Shown here: piece by piece, positions 30,580-38,438 of the stretch
Position numbering within the stretch: the stretch's first letter is position 1
Layout: each line of letters begins with the position of its first letter
Origin: Ilumatobacteraceae bacterium
GTDB taxonomy: Bacteria; Actinomycetota; Acidimicrobiia; Acidimicrobiales; Ilumatobacteraceae
DNA length: 64,000 nt
Direction: 5' to 3'
NCBI GenBank assembly: GCA_033344875.1
Contig: JAWPMO010000001.1
Span: forward strand, 1,141,595 to 1,205,594
Position numbers and translations under genes: made by a program
Notes under the pieces: model-generated
The model's input: the letters and a program-made list of their open reading frames with translations, nothing else
What the model was told of the DNA's origin: nothing
The model's database searches: none

Positions 30580-31151
30580 CTCGGGTCGACGAGCGCCTGC
30601 TCGTTGAAGCTGTAGAGCAACGGGCCGAACTTGCCCATGTCGATTCGGCAGAGGCTCGCCTGCGACAGGTGGCAGTGGAACATGATCTCCATCGTCGCGT
30701 TGAGTGCCCATGACACCGCCGACTTGATCGGCGAGACGTGGCTGACGACCACGATGTTGCGACCGGCGAGCCGACCGGCGAGGTCTTCGCACGCGCTGCG
30801 GACACGCGCGTCGAGCGACCCGAAGCTCTCTCCGCCCGGCGTGGCGAACTCGCGGTTGGTGCGCCACGATTGCCAGACCTCCGGTGGCACCTCTCCCACC
30901 GGCACACCCTCGTACTCGCCATAGGCGACCTCGATCCAGCGATCGTCGGTGACGACGTCGTCGCTGAAGTATCCGGCGGTGTCCTGCGCCCGCTGGAGCG
31001 AACTGGCGTACACCTCGTCGACGTGGCCGATCCGTTCGGCGACCGCTCGGGCCTGCCGGTGACCCAACTCGTCGAGCGGCGGGTCGAGCCGACCCTGGAG
31101 CAGTCCGCTGGCGTTGGCGTCGGTACGGCCGTGTCGGACGAGGTAGAGCAC
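30576..31151 (-). CDS. Histidine phosphatase (phosphoglycerate-mutase-like)
   Basis: A 191-residue phosphatase of the RHG superfamily. The catalytic motif LVRHGRTDANASG opens the protein, the second Arg is in ASSLQRAQDTA, the Glu in EVAYGEYEG, and the second His in VVVSHVSPIKS. Substrates of such proteins range from sugar phosphates to alpha-ribazole phosphate; none is indicated here. It lies 24 bp downstream of a small membrane protein gene and is probably the last gene of the run that starts at the PBP gene. Confidence 0.9.
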   Translation of the reverse strand: MLYLVRHGRTDANASGLLQGRLDPPLDELGHRQARAVAERIGHVDEVYASSLQRAQDTAGYFSDDVVTDDRWIEVAYGEYEGVPVGEVPPEVWQSWRTNREFATPGGESFGSLDARVRSACEDLAGRLAGRNIVVVSHVSPIKSAVSWALNATMEIMFHCHLSQASLCRIDMGKFGPLLYSFNEQALVDPS

Positions 31152-31175
31152 GACGTCAGTGAAGCACAGTTCGGC

Positions 31176-31658
31176 TCACTGCACCGGCAGGGCGAGTTGA
31201 CCGGTCTTCGAGAACCAGGCGCGGCGATCGGGGTCGCGCAGCTCGGCACGCTGCACGATCCACCAGCACAGACCGAGCCCGATCAGCTCCAGCGGTACGT
31301 TCCACCAGCCCCTGGCGGCGACCGGATGGCGAGCTCCATCGAACGAGAAGCCACCGAACGGCCACCAGAACACCGTCGTGTCGGTCCACGCTCCGGTCAT
31401 CACGAGGTGCAGCAAGGTGCCGACCGGCAGACCGAGCAAGGTCTTGCGGATCGGCTTCCGACCCGGCGTCGCCAACATCAGCACGACGAGCAGGGCCACG
31501 CTGAACGTGATGCTGTGGAGGACGCGGGCCCCACCGAAGAAGGCGTCGACCACCGCCGGCAGGACGGCGCCGACCACGAGCAGCCGATAGTCGAACGAGG
31601 GATCGCGAAAGACGAACCAGACCGCGATGACCACGGTGCCGATGAACCAGAAGAACAT
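31176..31658 (-). CDS. Predicted membrane protein
   Basis: A 160-residue integral membrane protein with about four helices (FFWFIGTVVIAVWFVF, RLLVVGAVLPAVVDAFFG, HSITFSVALLVVLMLA, WWNVPLELIGLGLCWWIV). A His in VLHSITF and another in LLHLVMTGAW with acidic neighbours recall membrane metal-dependent hydrolases of the YdjM type, but assignment is weak. It starts 6 bp from the zinc-ribbon gene stop, so cotranscription is likely. Confidence 0.75.
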   Translation of the reverse strand: MFFWFIGTVVIAVWFVFRDPSFDYRLLVVGAVLPAVVDAFFGGARVLHSITFSVALLVVLMLATPGRKPIRKTLLGLPVGTLLHLVMTGAWTDTTVFWWPFGGFSFDGARHPVAARGWWNVPLELIGLGLCWWIVQRAELRDPDRRAWFSKTGQLALPVQ

Positions 31659-31664
31659 CGCCGG

Positions 31665-32366
31665 TCAGACGGCGAGGAGTCGACCGCACTGCGGACAGTC
31701 GGCGAGACCACCCTTGGCGACGCTGTCCTTGACCGTGTCGACCTCGGCGGCTGACAGGTCGAGGTGGCACCCCTCGCACCGCGACCCCGCCAGCGTCGCC
31801 GCCGCGATCAGATGCTGCTCGCGCAAGCGGTCGTAGCGCTTCAGCGCCTTCTTGTCGACCGCGGCCCGCAGCGTCTCCAAGCGGGTCGAGATCCGTGCCA
31901 ACTCGCCGTCGATATCCGATTCGGCGGAGCTCGCTTCCTTGTCGGCGGCGATGTAGGTCTCGGTCAGCGCGCCTTCCTGGTCGAGGAGTGCGCGGAGTTC
32001 GTCGTCGGCGACGGATTGTTCTTCGAGCGCAGTGAGTTCGATGTCGTCGAGCTCGCCACGTCGCTCGCGCAGCCCGGCGATCTCGTGCTGGAGCGCCTCG
32101 GCTTCGCGAGGCGCGATCACGGTCTTCATCTGCTGGTTCAGTCGCTCGAGTTTGGTGTCGATCGCGTGCGAGTCCTTCTCCGCCTGCTCGATGGCGGCGG
32201 TGAGTTCTTCGACCCGCTTCCGGGTCACCATCCGGGCCTCGTTCCAGCGGACCAGGGCGTTCTTGGCCGCCTGCAACTGCTCGCGCTCGGGAAGATGATC
32301 GCGCCGATGTCGAAGCTGATCGGCCATCGTGTCGGCGGCCTGCAGCTCGAGGATCGGGTGCGTCAC
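31665..32366 (-). CDS. Coiled-coil protein with C4 zinc ribbon (DUF164/zf-RING_7 type)
   Basis: A 233-residue cytoplasmic protein. Residues about 5-185 form a long coiled-coil hairpin (LERLNQQMKTVIAPREAEAL, then LREQHLIAAATLAG), and the end is a zinc ribbon with CEGC and CPQC pairs. The family occurs widely in bacteria, often near DNA- or RNA-metabolism genes, and some members are proposed to bind nucleic acid. It starts 9 bp after the penicillin-binding protein stop, so the two genes share a transcript. Confidence 0.9.
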   Translation of the reverse strand: MTHPILELQAADTMADQLRHRRDHLPEREQLQAAKNALVRWNEARMVTRKRVEELTAAIEQAEKDSHAIDTKLERLNQQMKTVIAPREAEALQHEIAGLRERRGELDDIELTALEEQSVADDELRALLDQEGALTETYIAADKEASSAESDIDGELARISTRLETLRAAVDKKALKRYDRLREQHLIAAATLAGSRCEGCHLDLSAAEVDTVKDSVAKGGLADCPQCGRLLAV

Positions 32367-32375
32367 CGTGGGTGC

Positions 32376-34751
32376 CTAGCGACAGGGCTGGACGAGCTGT
32401 TCGGCTGGGGCCGACGGTAGCGGAGCGTTGGGATCGAGGACATCAGGAGGGATGGTAGTGCCACTCTCGACCTGCCCGAAGATCGGCCTCGGCGGGAGGG
32501 TGGTCGTCGGGACCGTTTCGGGTGCCGTCTCGGGCGGCTGGGTGCCCGGTGGCGGCGCCGGCGGGTCGGTGGTCGGCGGGTCGGTGTCGGGCGGCGCGGC
32601 CGGCGACCGGAACCCCTCGGGTGCGGGCGGGGCCGTGTCCTCGGGAGGCACCGTTTCGGGCACCTCGTAGCCGATGATCTCGTACAGACACTCGTTGCCC
32701 GGGAGGTACAGGCGAGCCGGACCACGTGCCGGAGCTTCGGGCCGATCCCAATCGGCGAACTCGAACTGCTCGCCGAGTTGCCCGAGCGCGACCGCCTCGT
32801 TGAATGCGCCCCAGATGCGCGCCGGGAACGTGCCGCCCTGCACTCGGGGCACACCGGCTTCGACGAACTCGGGGATGTTGACCATCGGCGTGTACCGATC
32901 GGGATCTCTGACCATGACGGCCGTGGCCAGTTCGGGCGTGGCACCGACGAAGAACGCCGTCCAGTTGCTCTGCTGCGTGCCGGTCTTGCCGAACGACGGA
33001 CGCCGGCTGGCGAAGTCGGCGAGGCTGCCCCTGGCCGTGCCGCTGGTGAGCACACCCTTCATCACGTCGATCGTGGTGAGCGCCACGTTGCGGTCGAGCA
33101 CCTCGGTGCCCGCATCCGAGTGGGTGTAGATCCGGTTGCCGAACGCGTCGTCGATCGACTCGACGTAGTAGGGCTCGTGGTGCACCCCCTCGTTCGCGAT
33201 CGACTGGATGCCCGACGCCATGTCGAGCGTGCTCAGCTCGTTGCCGCCGGTGGCGAACGAGGCGTAGGGAAGGATCGGCTCGCGCTCGCCGGCGGGCTGG
33301 CCCTCGTACAGGTACGGGTTCTCGGCCATCCGGTAGACGGTGTCGACCATGCGGTTCAGACCGACGATCTGCGACGTGCGGGCGAAGGCACAGTTGATCG
33401 ACCGCACCGTGTGCTGTCGCAGCGTGTCGACGCCACCGTTCACACCACCGCGGATCTCGAAGAACGGTTCGTCCGGATTCCCCTCGTTCGGCAGGCGACA
33501 CGGGTGCGTGCCGTCAATGATGTCCTCGGGGTTGGCGCCTGCCTGCAGTGCTGCGGCGAGGATGAACATCTTGATGCTCGAGCCGGTCTGGCTCGGGGCG
33601 AGTGCCAGGTTGACCTCGTTCTGGCCCGGGTCGAACCCCTTGCCGCCGACCATCGCTCGGATCGCCCCGGTCTCGACGTCGACCGAGGTGAGCGCTGCGT
33701 CGATGCCGACCGTGTTGGCCGGCAGCTCGTCACGTGCCCGTTCCGCCTGCCCCTGCAGGAACGGGTCGATGGTCGCCTGGATCCGGAGGCCCCCGCGGAA
33801 CAGGCGGGTGTAACGCTCCTCGTAGGTGTCGCCGAGGATGTCGGAGCGATTGAGGAGATAGTCGCGCAGCGCTTCGGTGAAGTAGGTCCGCTCGGTCGCC
33901 CGCTCGGCACGGCGACGCACCCGCTCGGGCAGGACGAACGTCTCGTCGATCTCGACCCGCTCGGCTTCGGTGATCATCTCCAGCGACTCGAGCCGGTCGA
34001 GGACCTGGCCGAACCTGACACGGCTGCGCTCCGGGTTGTTGATCGGGTCGTAGCTCGACGGCGCCTGCACCAGCCCGGCCAGGAACGCCGCCTCGATCGG
34101 GCCGAGCTCCTGGACCGACTTCCCGAAGTATGTCTCGGCCGCAGCGCCGACGCCGTACGAGTTCTGGCCGAAGAACACGGTGTTGAGATACCGCTCGAGG
34201 ATCTCCTCCTTGGTCTTCTGCTTCTCGAGCCGGACCGCATAGGTGGCCTGCAGCACCTTGTACCGGCCGTCGCGCTCGAAGCCGGCCATGTAGTCGTTCT
34301 TGACGACCTGCATCGTGATGGTCGAGGCACCCTGGATCGGGCCTTCGGTCGCGAAGTTCGACAGGGTCGCCCTGAACAGACTGCGCACGTTGACGCCGTG
34401 GTGGACCCAGAACTCGTTGTCCTCGACCGCGAGGAACGCGTCGACCACGTGCTCGGGCACGTCGGCGATCTGGATCGGCTGGCTGTTCTCGACCTCGAAC
34501 GAGGCGATCTCGCGGCCGGACAGGTCGTACACGTACGAGCGTTGGGCGAGATCGGCGAAGTCGGGCAACTCGACCGGGATCTCCTCATGGGCGTTCGCGA
34601 TACGCCACAATCTCGGCGCCACCGCCACGACGGTCGCCGTCATCAGCAACGCACCCGCGCCGATCACCAACGCCATCCGGAACACCCAGCTCAGCCGCGT
34701 CACAGTGGCCCCGACACTACCGACGGCGCCCTGCCGACGGGTGGCAGCCAC
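32376..34751 (-). CDS. Bifunctional class A penicillin-binding protein
   Basis: A 791-residue cell-wall synthase with one N-terminal membrane helix (FRMALVIGAGALLMTATVV). The transglycosylase domain has EDNEFWVHHG, GASTITMQ and RLEKQKTKEEILERYLNTV. The transpeptidase motifs are the nucleophile SSIK (in QTGSSIKMFIL, where SSFK is commoner), SIN in RSINCAFA, and KTG in FGKTGTQQS. A Pro/Thr-rich external tail of about 110 residues ends in VQPCR. The start may be GTG 34751 or GTG 34703; the latter leaves more room for a promoter before the divergent LLM gene. Confidence 0.95.
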   Translation of the reverse strand: MAATRRQGAVGSVGATVTRLSWVFRMALVIGAGALLMTATVVAVAPRLWRIANAHEEIPVELPDFADLAQRSYVYDLSGREIASFEVENSQPIQIADVPEHVVDAFLAVEDNEFWVHHGVNVRSLFRATLSNFATEGPIQGASTITMQVVKNDYMAGFERDGRYKVLQATYAVRLEKQKTKEEILERYLNTVFFGQNSYGVGAAAETYFGKSVQELGPIEAAFLAGLVQAPSSYDPINNPERSRVRFGQVLDRLESLEMITEAERVEIDETFVLPERVRRRAERATERTYFTEALRDYLLNRSDILGDTYEERYTRLFRGGLRIQATIDPFLQGQAERARDELPANTVGIDAALTSVDVETGAIRAMVGGKGFDPGQNEVNLALAPSQTGSSIKMFILAAALQAGANPEDIIDGTHPCRLPNEGNPDEPFFEIRGGVNGGVDTLRQHTVRSINCAFARTSQIVGLNRMVDTVYRMAENPYLYEGQPAGEREPILPYASFATGGNELSTLDMASGIQSIANEGVHHEPYYVESIDDAFGNRIYTHSDAGTEVLDRNVALTTIDVMKGVLTSGTARGSLADFASRRPSFGKTGTQQSNWTAFFVGATPELATAVMVRDPDRYTPMVNIPEFVEAGVPRVQGGTFPARIWGAFNEAVALGQLGEQFEFADWDRPEAPARGPARLYLPGNECLYEIIGYEVPETVPPEDTAPPAPEGFRSPAAPPDTDPPTTDPPAPPPGTQPPETAPETVPTTTLPPRPIFGQVESGTTIPPDVLDPNAPLPSAPAEQLVQPCR

Positions 34752-34768
34752 CTTCTAAGGTGGGGCGC

Positions 34769-35713
34769 ATGTCGAGCTCGCAGCGTCCGTTCCGTTTCGG
34801 TGTCCAGGTCAACGGTACGGGCAGCCGTCAGGAGTGGGTCGACCTCGCCCGCAACGTCGAGGCGAACGGGTACTCAACGCTCACCATGCCCGACCACTTC
34901 TCCGACCAGCTGGCGCCGGTTCCGGCGCTGCAGTGCGCCGCCGACGCCACGACCACCCTGCGGCTCGGGGCGCTGGTGTACGACAACGATTACAAGCACC
35001 CGGTCGTGCTGGCCAAAGAACTCGCGACGATGGACGTGCTGTCCGACGGCCGCGTCGAGATCGGGCTCGGCGCCGGCTGGATGGTCAGCGACTACGAGCA
35101 GTCGGGCATCCCGTACGACTCCCCCGGCGTCCGGGTCAGCCGCTTCATCGAGGGTCTGGCCGTCATCAAGGGCGCGCTCGGCGAGGGGCCGTTCTCGTTC
35201 GAGGGCGAGCACTACACGATCACCGACTACGACGGCTCCCCCAAGCCGGTGCAGTCGCCCCCGCCGGTGCTGATCGGCGGCGGCGGCAAGCGTGTGCTGT
35301 CGTTCGCCGCACGCGAGGCCGACATCGTCGGGATCAACGCGACACTGACGTCGGGCGCCGTCGATGCGGCCACGTTCGAAACGATGACGGCTCCGGCGGT
35401 CGACGAGAAGGTACAGATCGTGCGAGCTGCCGCGTCCGAAGCGGGCCGGCTCGACGACATCGAGATGAACCTGCGTGCGTTCATGGTGTTCGTCACCGAC
35501 GACGTCGACCAGGCGCTCGGCACCCTGTCGGAGTTCACCGGCGCACCTCGCGAGATCATCGCCGAGTCGCCGTTCGCACTCGTCGGGCCGACCGGCAAGA
35601 TCATCGACGAACTGCAGGAACGGCGCGACCGCTGGGGCTTCAGCTACGTCATCGTCGGCCAGAACGACGTCGAGGCGTTCGCCCCCGTCGTCGCCGCACT
35701 CGCCGGTACGTGA
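34769..35713 (+). CDS. LLM-class F420-dependent oxidoreductase
   Basis: A 314-residue TIM-barrel flavin/F420 enzyme: RFGVQVNGTGSRQEWVDLAR, YSTLTMPDHFSDQLAPVPAL, VELGLGAGWMVSDYEQSGIP-like segments and PPVLIGGGGKRVLSFAAREA. The family reduces or oxidises varied substrates with coenzyme F420 in actinobacteria; the substrate is unknown. ATG 34769 is favoured over GTG 34760, because TAAGGT (34756-34761) lies seven bases upstream as a leaderless -10 and would overlap the longer start. A 7-bp-arm dyad (CCACCTT/AAGGTGG, 34748-34763) covers this promoter and could be an operator. Confidence 0.9.
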   Translation: MSSSQRPFRFGVQVNGTGSRQEWVDLARNVEANGYSTLTMPDHFSDQLAPVPALQCAADATTTLRLGALVYDNDYKHPVVLAKELATMDVLSDGRVEIGLGAGWMVSDYEQSGIPYDSPGVRVSRFIEGLAVIKGALGEGPFSFEGEHYTITDYDGSPKPVQSPPPVLIGGGGKRVLSFAAREADIVGINATLTSGAVDAATFETMTAPAVDEKVQIVRAAASEAGRLDDIEMNLRAFMVFVTDDVDQALGTLSEFTGAPREIIAESPFALVGPTGKIIDELQERRDRWGFSYVIVGQNDVEAFAPVVAALAGT

Positions 35714-35729
35714 CGGACGACGACCACCG

Positions 35730-37211
35730 TCACGGCTCCGTCGTCTCGGTCGCGTGCTGCGTGCACGGGACCGGTTCTCCCTCGCTCGTCCGGAACTCGG
35801 GGAATCGGTCGACCTCGTCGACCGGTACGTCGGCGATGTCGACGATGGCGGCGCCGTATCCGGAGTCGAACGGCTCGAGCTCGATGGTCACGGCGCCGCC
35901 ACCGTCCACCGGCACGGCGACGACGTCGGTCGGATCCACCGACACGAACCAGGCGTACCCCTCGTCGAAACGGCGGGAGATGCGCGTCGAGTGCTCACGG
36001 CAGCTCTGACCCGCCCCGCCACCGTTCCAGTCCTGATCGCCGTAGTAGACCGTCTCGGTGATCGACCACGAATCCGGGAACGTGGCGTCGCGGAGCACGG
36101 CGAACTCCCCGCCGCGCCACGGCAAGCGGGCGACGATCTCGAATTCCGGGTGCTCCGCCAGGTAGCCGGCGAAATACTCGTCCGCGCCGGCCTCGGGTGG
36201 ACCCGTCACCGGTGGCACATCGGCGGCCGTGTAGGCGACCAACTCATCGACGACGAGGTCCACGTCGGCTGCGGCACCGGCGACGACGACACGCCAGTTC
36301 GGGTCGTCGATCTGGACGACCCGATACGCGCCGTTCGACGGTCGGTGGACGCAACCCCTCGATTGCTCGACCTCCACCCATCCATCGTCGTGGAACTCGA
36401 TGACCGAACGGAGTCGGAGGCACGCCCCTTCCTCACGGGCCGTGATCGAACCCAGCCGGAGGTCGGGTGCCAGGTACCAGCGGTCGACGGGGAGGTCGAC
36501 GCCGCTGAAGACCACGAACGGCAGCGGTGACAGCGGCGCATCCGGATCGGCCACATCGACCGATGCGGCGAGCGCCTCGAGGCTCCCCTCGGGCCACGCC
36601 CCGGCGGACGGTGGCCTCGGATCGACACTGACGTCGGCGGACCCGCCGCGATCGCCGCTGCCGATCAGCGCGCACCTGCCGCCGACGCCGCCGACGCTCC
36701 CTCGGCCCGCGGCGACGAGTTCGTCGTCGTCACCGGAAGCGACCGGGTCGACGTCGATGTCGACGACGTACCGACCAGCGGCACCCAGTGCGATCGTGCC
36801 CGCCGCGCCGGCGTATCCGACGTCGCCGGTGATGATCAAGAATTCGGCGGGCACATCGACCGCCGCGTCGGCGCTACCGCCGGCAGGTGGTCGCCAGTCG
36901 ATCGTCAGCTGGTACTGACCGATCCATCGCCACGCACAGGTCTGCAGGTCCCAGGTGCCCCCGGACGCGTCGAGATCGTCGACATCGATGTCCGCATGCA
37001 CGAAATCGACCCGAGCGATCGCGCCATCATCCTTCGACGCCTCCGACGTCGTGTCGGTCGTTTCGTCGGTCGTGTCAGTGACGGCGTTCGTGGTCGTCGT
37101 GGTAGCGGCCATGACCGACGTCGGCGCGGCGGCCGGTTCGGTCGACGCGGTACAGCCGGCGGCGACGACCACCGCAACAGTGGTGGATGCGCACAGCAGG
37201 CGGCGCCTCAT
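35730..37211 (-). CDS. Putative lipoprotein, function unknown
   Basis: A 493-residue exported protein. The signal RRRLLCASTTVAVVVAAGC ends in a lipobox (VAAGC), followed by a Thr-rich linker and an acidic, Trp-containing beta-rich body. No domain is recognised. Cys residues recur in pairs (TCAWRW, GGRCALI, GACLRL, RGCVHR, QSCREH, VPCTQH), which suggests disulfide bonds outside the cell. ATG 37211 overlaps the stop of the preceding lipoprotein gene (ATGA), so the two are translationally coupled; a longer start would run into that gene. Confidence 0.75.
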   Translation of the reverse strand: MRRRLLCASTTVAVVVAAGCTASTEPAAAPTSVMAATTTTTNAVTDTTDETTDTTSEASKDDGAIARVDFVHADIDVDDLDASGGTWDLQTCAWRWIGQYQLTIDWRPPAGGSADAAVDVPAEFLIITGDVGYAGAAGTIALGAAGRYVVDIDVDPVASGDDDELVAAGRGSVGGVGGRCALIGSGDRGGSADVSVDPRPPSAGAWPEGSLEALAASVDVADPDAPLSPLPFVVFSGVDLPVDRWYLAPDLRLGSITAREEGACLRLRSVIEFHDDGWVEVEQSRGCVHRPSNGAYRVVQIDDPNWRVVVAGAAADVDLVVDELVAYTAADVPPVTGPPEAGADEYFAGYLAEHPEFEIVARLPWRGGEFAVLRDATFPDSWSITETVYYGDQDWNGGGAGQSCREHSTRISRRFDEGYAWFVSVDPTDVVAVPVDGGGAVTIELEPFDSGYGAAIVDIADVPVDEVDRFPEFRTSEGEPVPCTQHATETTEP

Positions 37212-37918
37212 GTTCGCTCCAAGAAGTCGCCGCCCTCGGGTACCGGACCGGAGAGGACATCCGTGATCGACAGGCTCGGATCGATCGTGCGGTACGTACG
37301 ACGTTCGGCCGGGTCGTCGAGACCGACCTCGAGGGTGAGGAGTCGGCGCCCAGCATCGCTCTGCGCGTCGGAGACCAGCCAGATCTCGAGCACGGAACTC
37401 TTGGTCGGATCGACCGGGAACTCGAACGGTTCGACACGCTGGAACGCGCCGGTCGAATACCCGAACATCGCCCCCTCGCCGTCGGCCCACGCGAACACGG
37501 CGGCACCGTCGGATCGGTACCACGACTCCGGTGCCGTGAACGCCACGACGATGATGCGGCTCGAATCGCCGTCACCGGCCGGGTCCGCCGGTGTATTCAG
37601 CCGGTCACGCCAGGTCGGTGCACCGGCGATCGGTGCAGCCGGCGTGAAACCTTCCTGCAACACGACGGTGGCGAACGACGTGATCGGAGGCGGCACCGTG
37701 TCGTTCGAGGTCGGCTCGGACGTCGAACTCGGTCCGGCGGTTGGTGTGATCTCCGTCGTGGTCGTCGTCGTGATCACCGTCGCGGTCGTCGTCACGCCCA
37801 TGGGCGTGCGCGGCGTGGCCGTTCCGACGTCGTCGCCGTCGCAGGCTGCGGGAAACAGCACCATCGAGGCGACCGCGAAGCAGGCCCACCGACCGCGTCG
37901 CTCCGGTGTCTCCCCCAC
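37208..37918 (-). CDS. Putative lipoprotein, function unknown
   Basis: A 236-residue exported protein with signal GRWACFAVASMVLFPAAC ending in a lipobox (PAAC), then a Thr-rich linker, then a domain with VVAFTAPESWYRSDGAAVF and DGEGAMFGYSTGAFQRVEP and a C-terminal acidic end. No family is recognised. GTG 37918 is preceded by TAACGT with six bases between, so it is probably leaderless. It is first in a two-gene unit with the 493-residue lipoprotein, which makes a joint surface role plausible. Confidence 0.75.
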   Translation of the reverse strand: MGETPERRGRWACFAVASMVLFPAACDGDDVGTATPRTPMGVTTTATVITTTTTTEITPTAGPSSTSEPTSNDTVPPPITSFATVVLQEGFTPAAPIAGAPTWRDRLNTPADPAGDGDSSRIIVVAFTAPESWYRSDGAAVFAWADGEGAMFGYSTGAFQRVEPFEFPVDPTKSSVLEIWLVSDAQSDAGRRLLTLEVGLDDPAERRTYRTIDPSLSITDVLSGPVPEGGDFLERT

Positions 37919-37970
37919 GGACGCACGTTAGCCGTGGGGCGAACCGGCTCGCCCGCGTACGATTGGCCCC

Positions 37971-38438
37971 ATGTCCGCCCGGCTGCCCTCGCTTTCCCGG
38001 GTGGCGATCCTGCTCGTGGCCGGACTCGCCCTGACCGGCTGTTCGAGCGGCGGCGACGACACCGACCCGGCCGTGACCGCCACAGATCCCGGAACCGGTG
38101 TCGATGCCGACCAGAGCGACCGATTTCCGGAGGTCCTCGACGTCGTGGCGACCCGCGACGACGCGACGGGCACGTGGAGCTTCGCGGTCACGATCTCCTC
38201 GCCGTACGACACGCCCGAGCGGTACGCCGACGGCTGGCGGGTCCTCGGGCCCGACGGCACCGAGTTCGGCGTCCACACGCTCACCCACGATCACGCCACC
38301 GAGCAACCGTTCACCCGCACCCAGACCGGCGTCGAGATCCCGACCGACGTCGATGAGGTGACCATCGAAGGACGCGATCTCGTCAACGGTTTCGGTGGCC
38401 CGACCTTCACCATCGATCTCCAGGCAGGAACCCCATGA
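37971..38438 (+). CDS. Small lipoprotein upstream of ppc
   Basis: A 155-residue lipoprotein: signal LSRVAILLVAGLALTGC with lipobox LTGC, acidic linker, then a beta-rich domain (FAVTISSPYDTPERYADGW and LTHDHATEQPFTRTQTGVEI). Strand pattern and Asp/His content suggest an Ig-like or metal-binding surface domain; no firm family. TACGAT lies seven bases before the ATG (leaderless). The stop overlaps the ppc start as ATGA, an odd coupling of a surface lipoprotein to a cytoplasmic carboxylase. Confidence 0.8.
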   Translation: MSARLPSLSRVAILLVAGLALTGCSSGGDDTDPAVTATDPGTGVDADQSDRFPEVLDVVATRDDATGTWSFAVTISSPYDTPERYADGWRVLGPDGTEFGVHTLTHDHATEQPFTRTQTGVEIPTDVDEVTIEGRDLVNGFGGPTFTIDLQAGTP

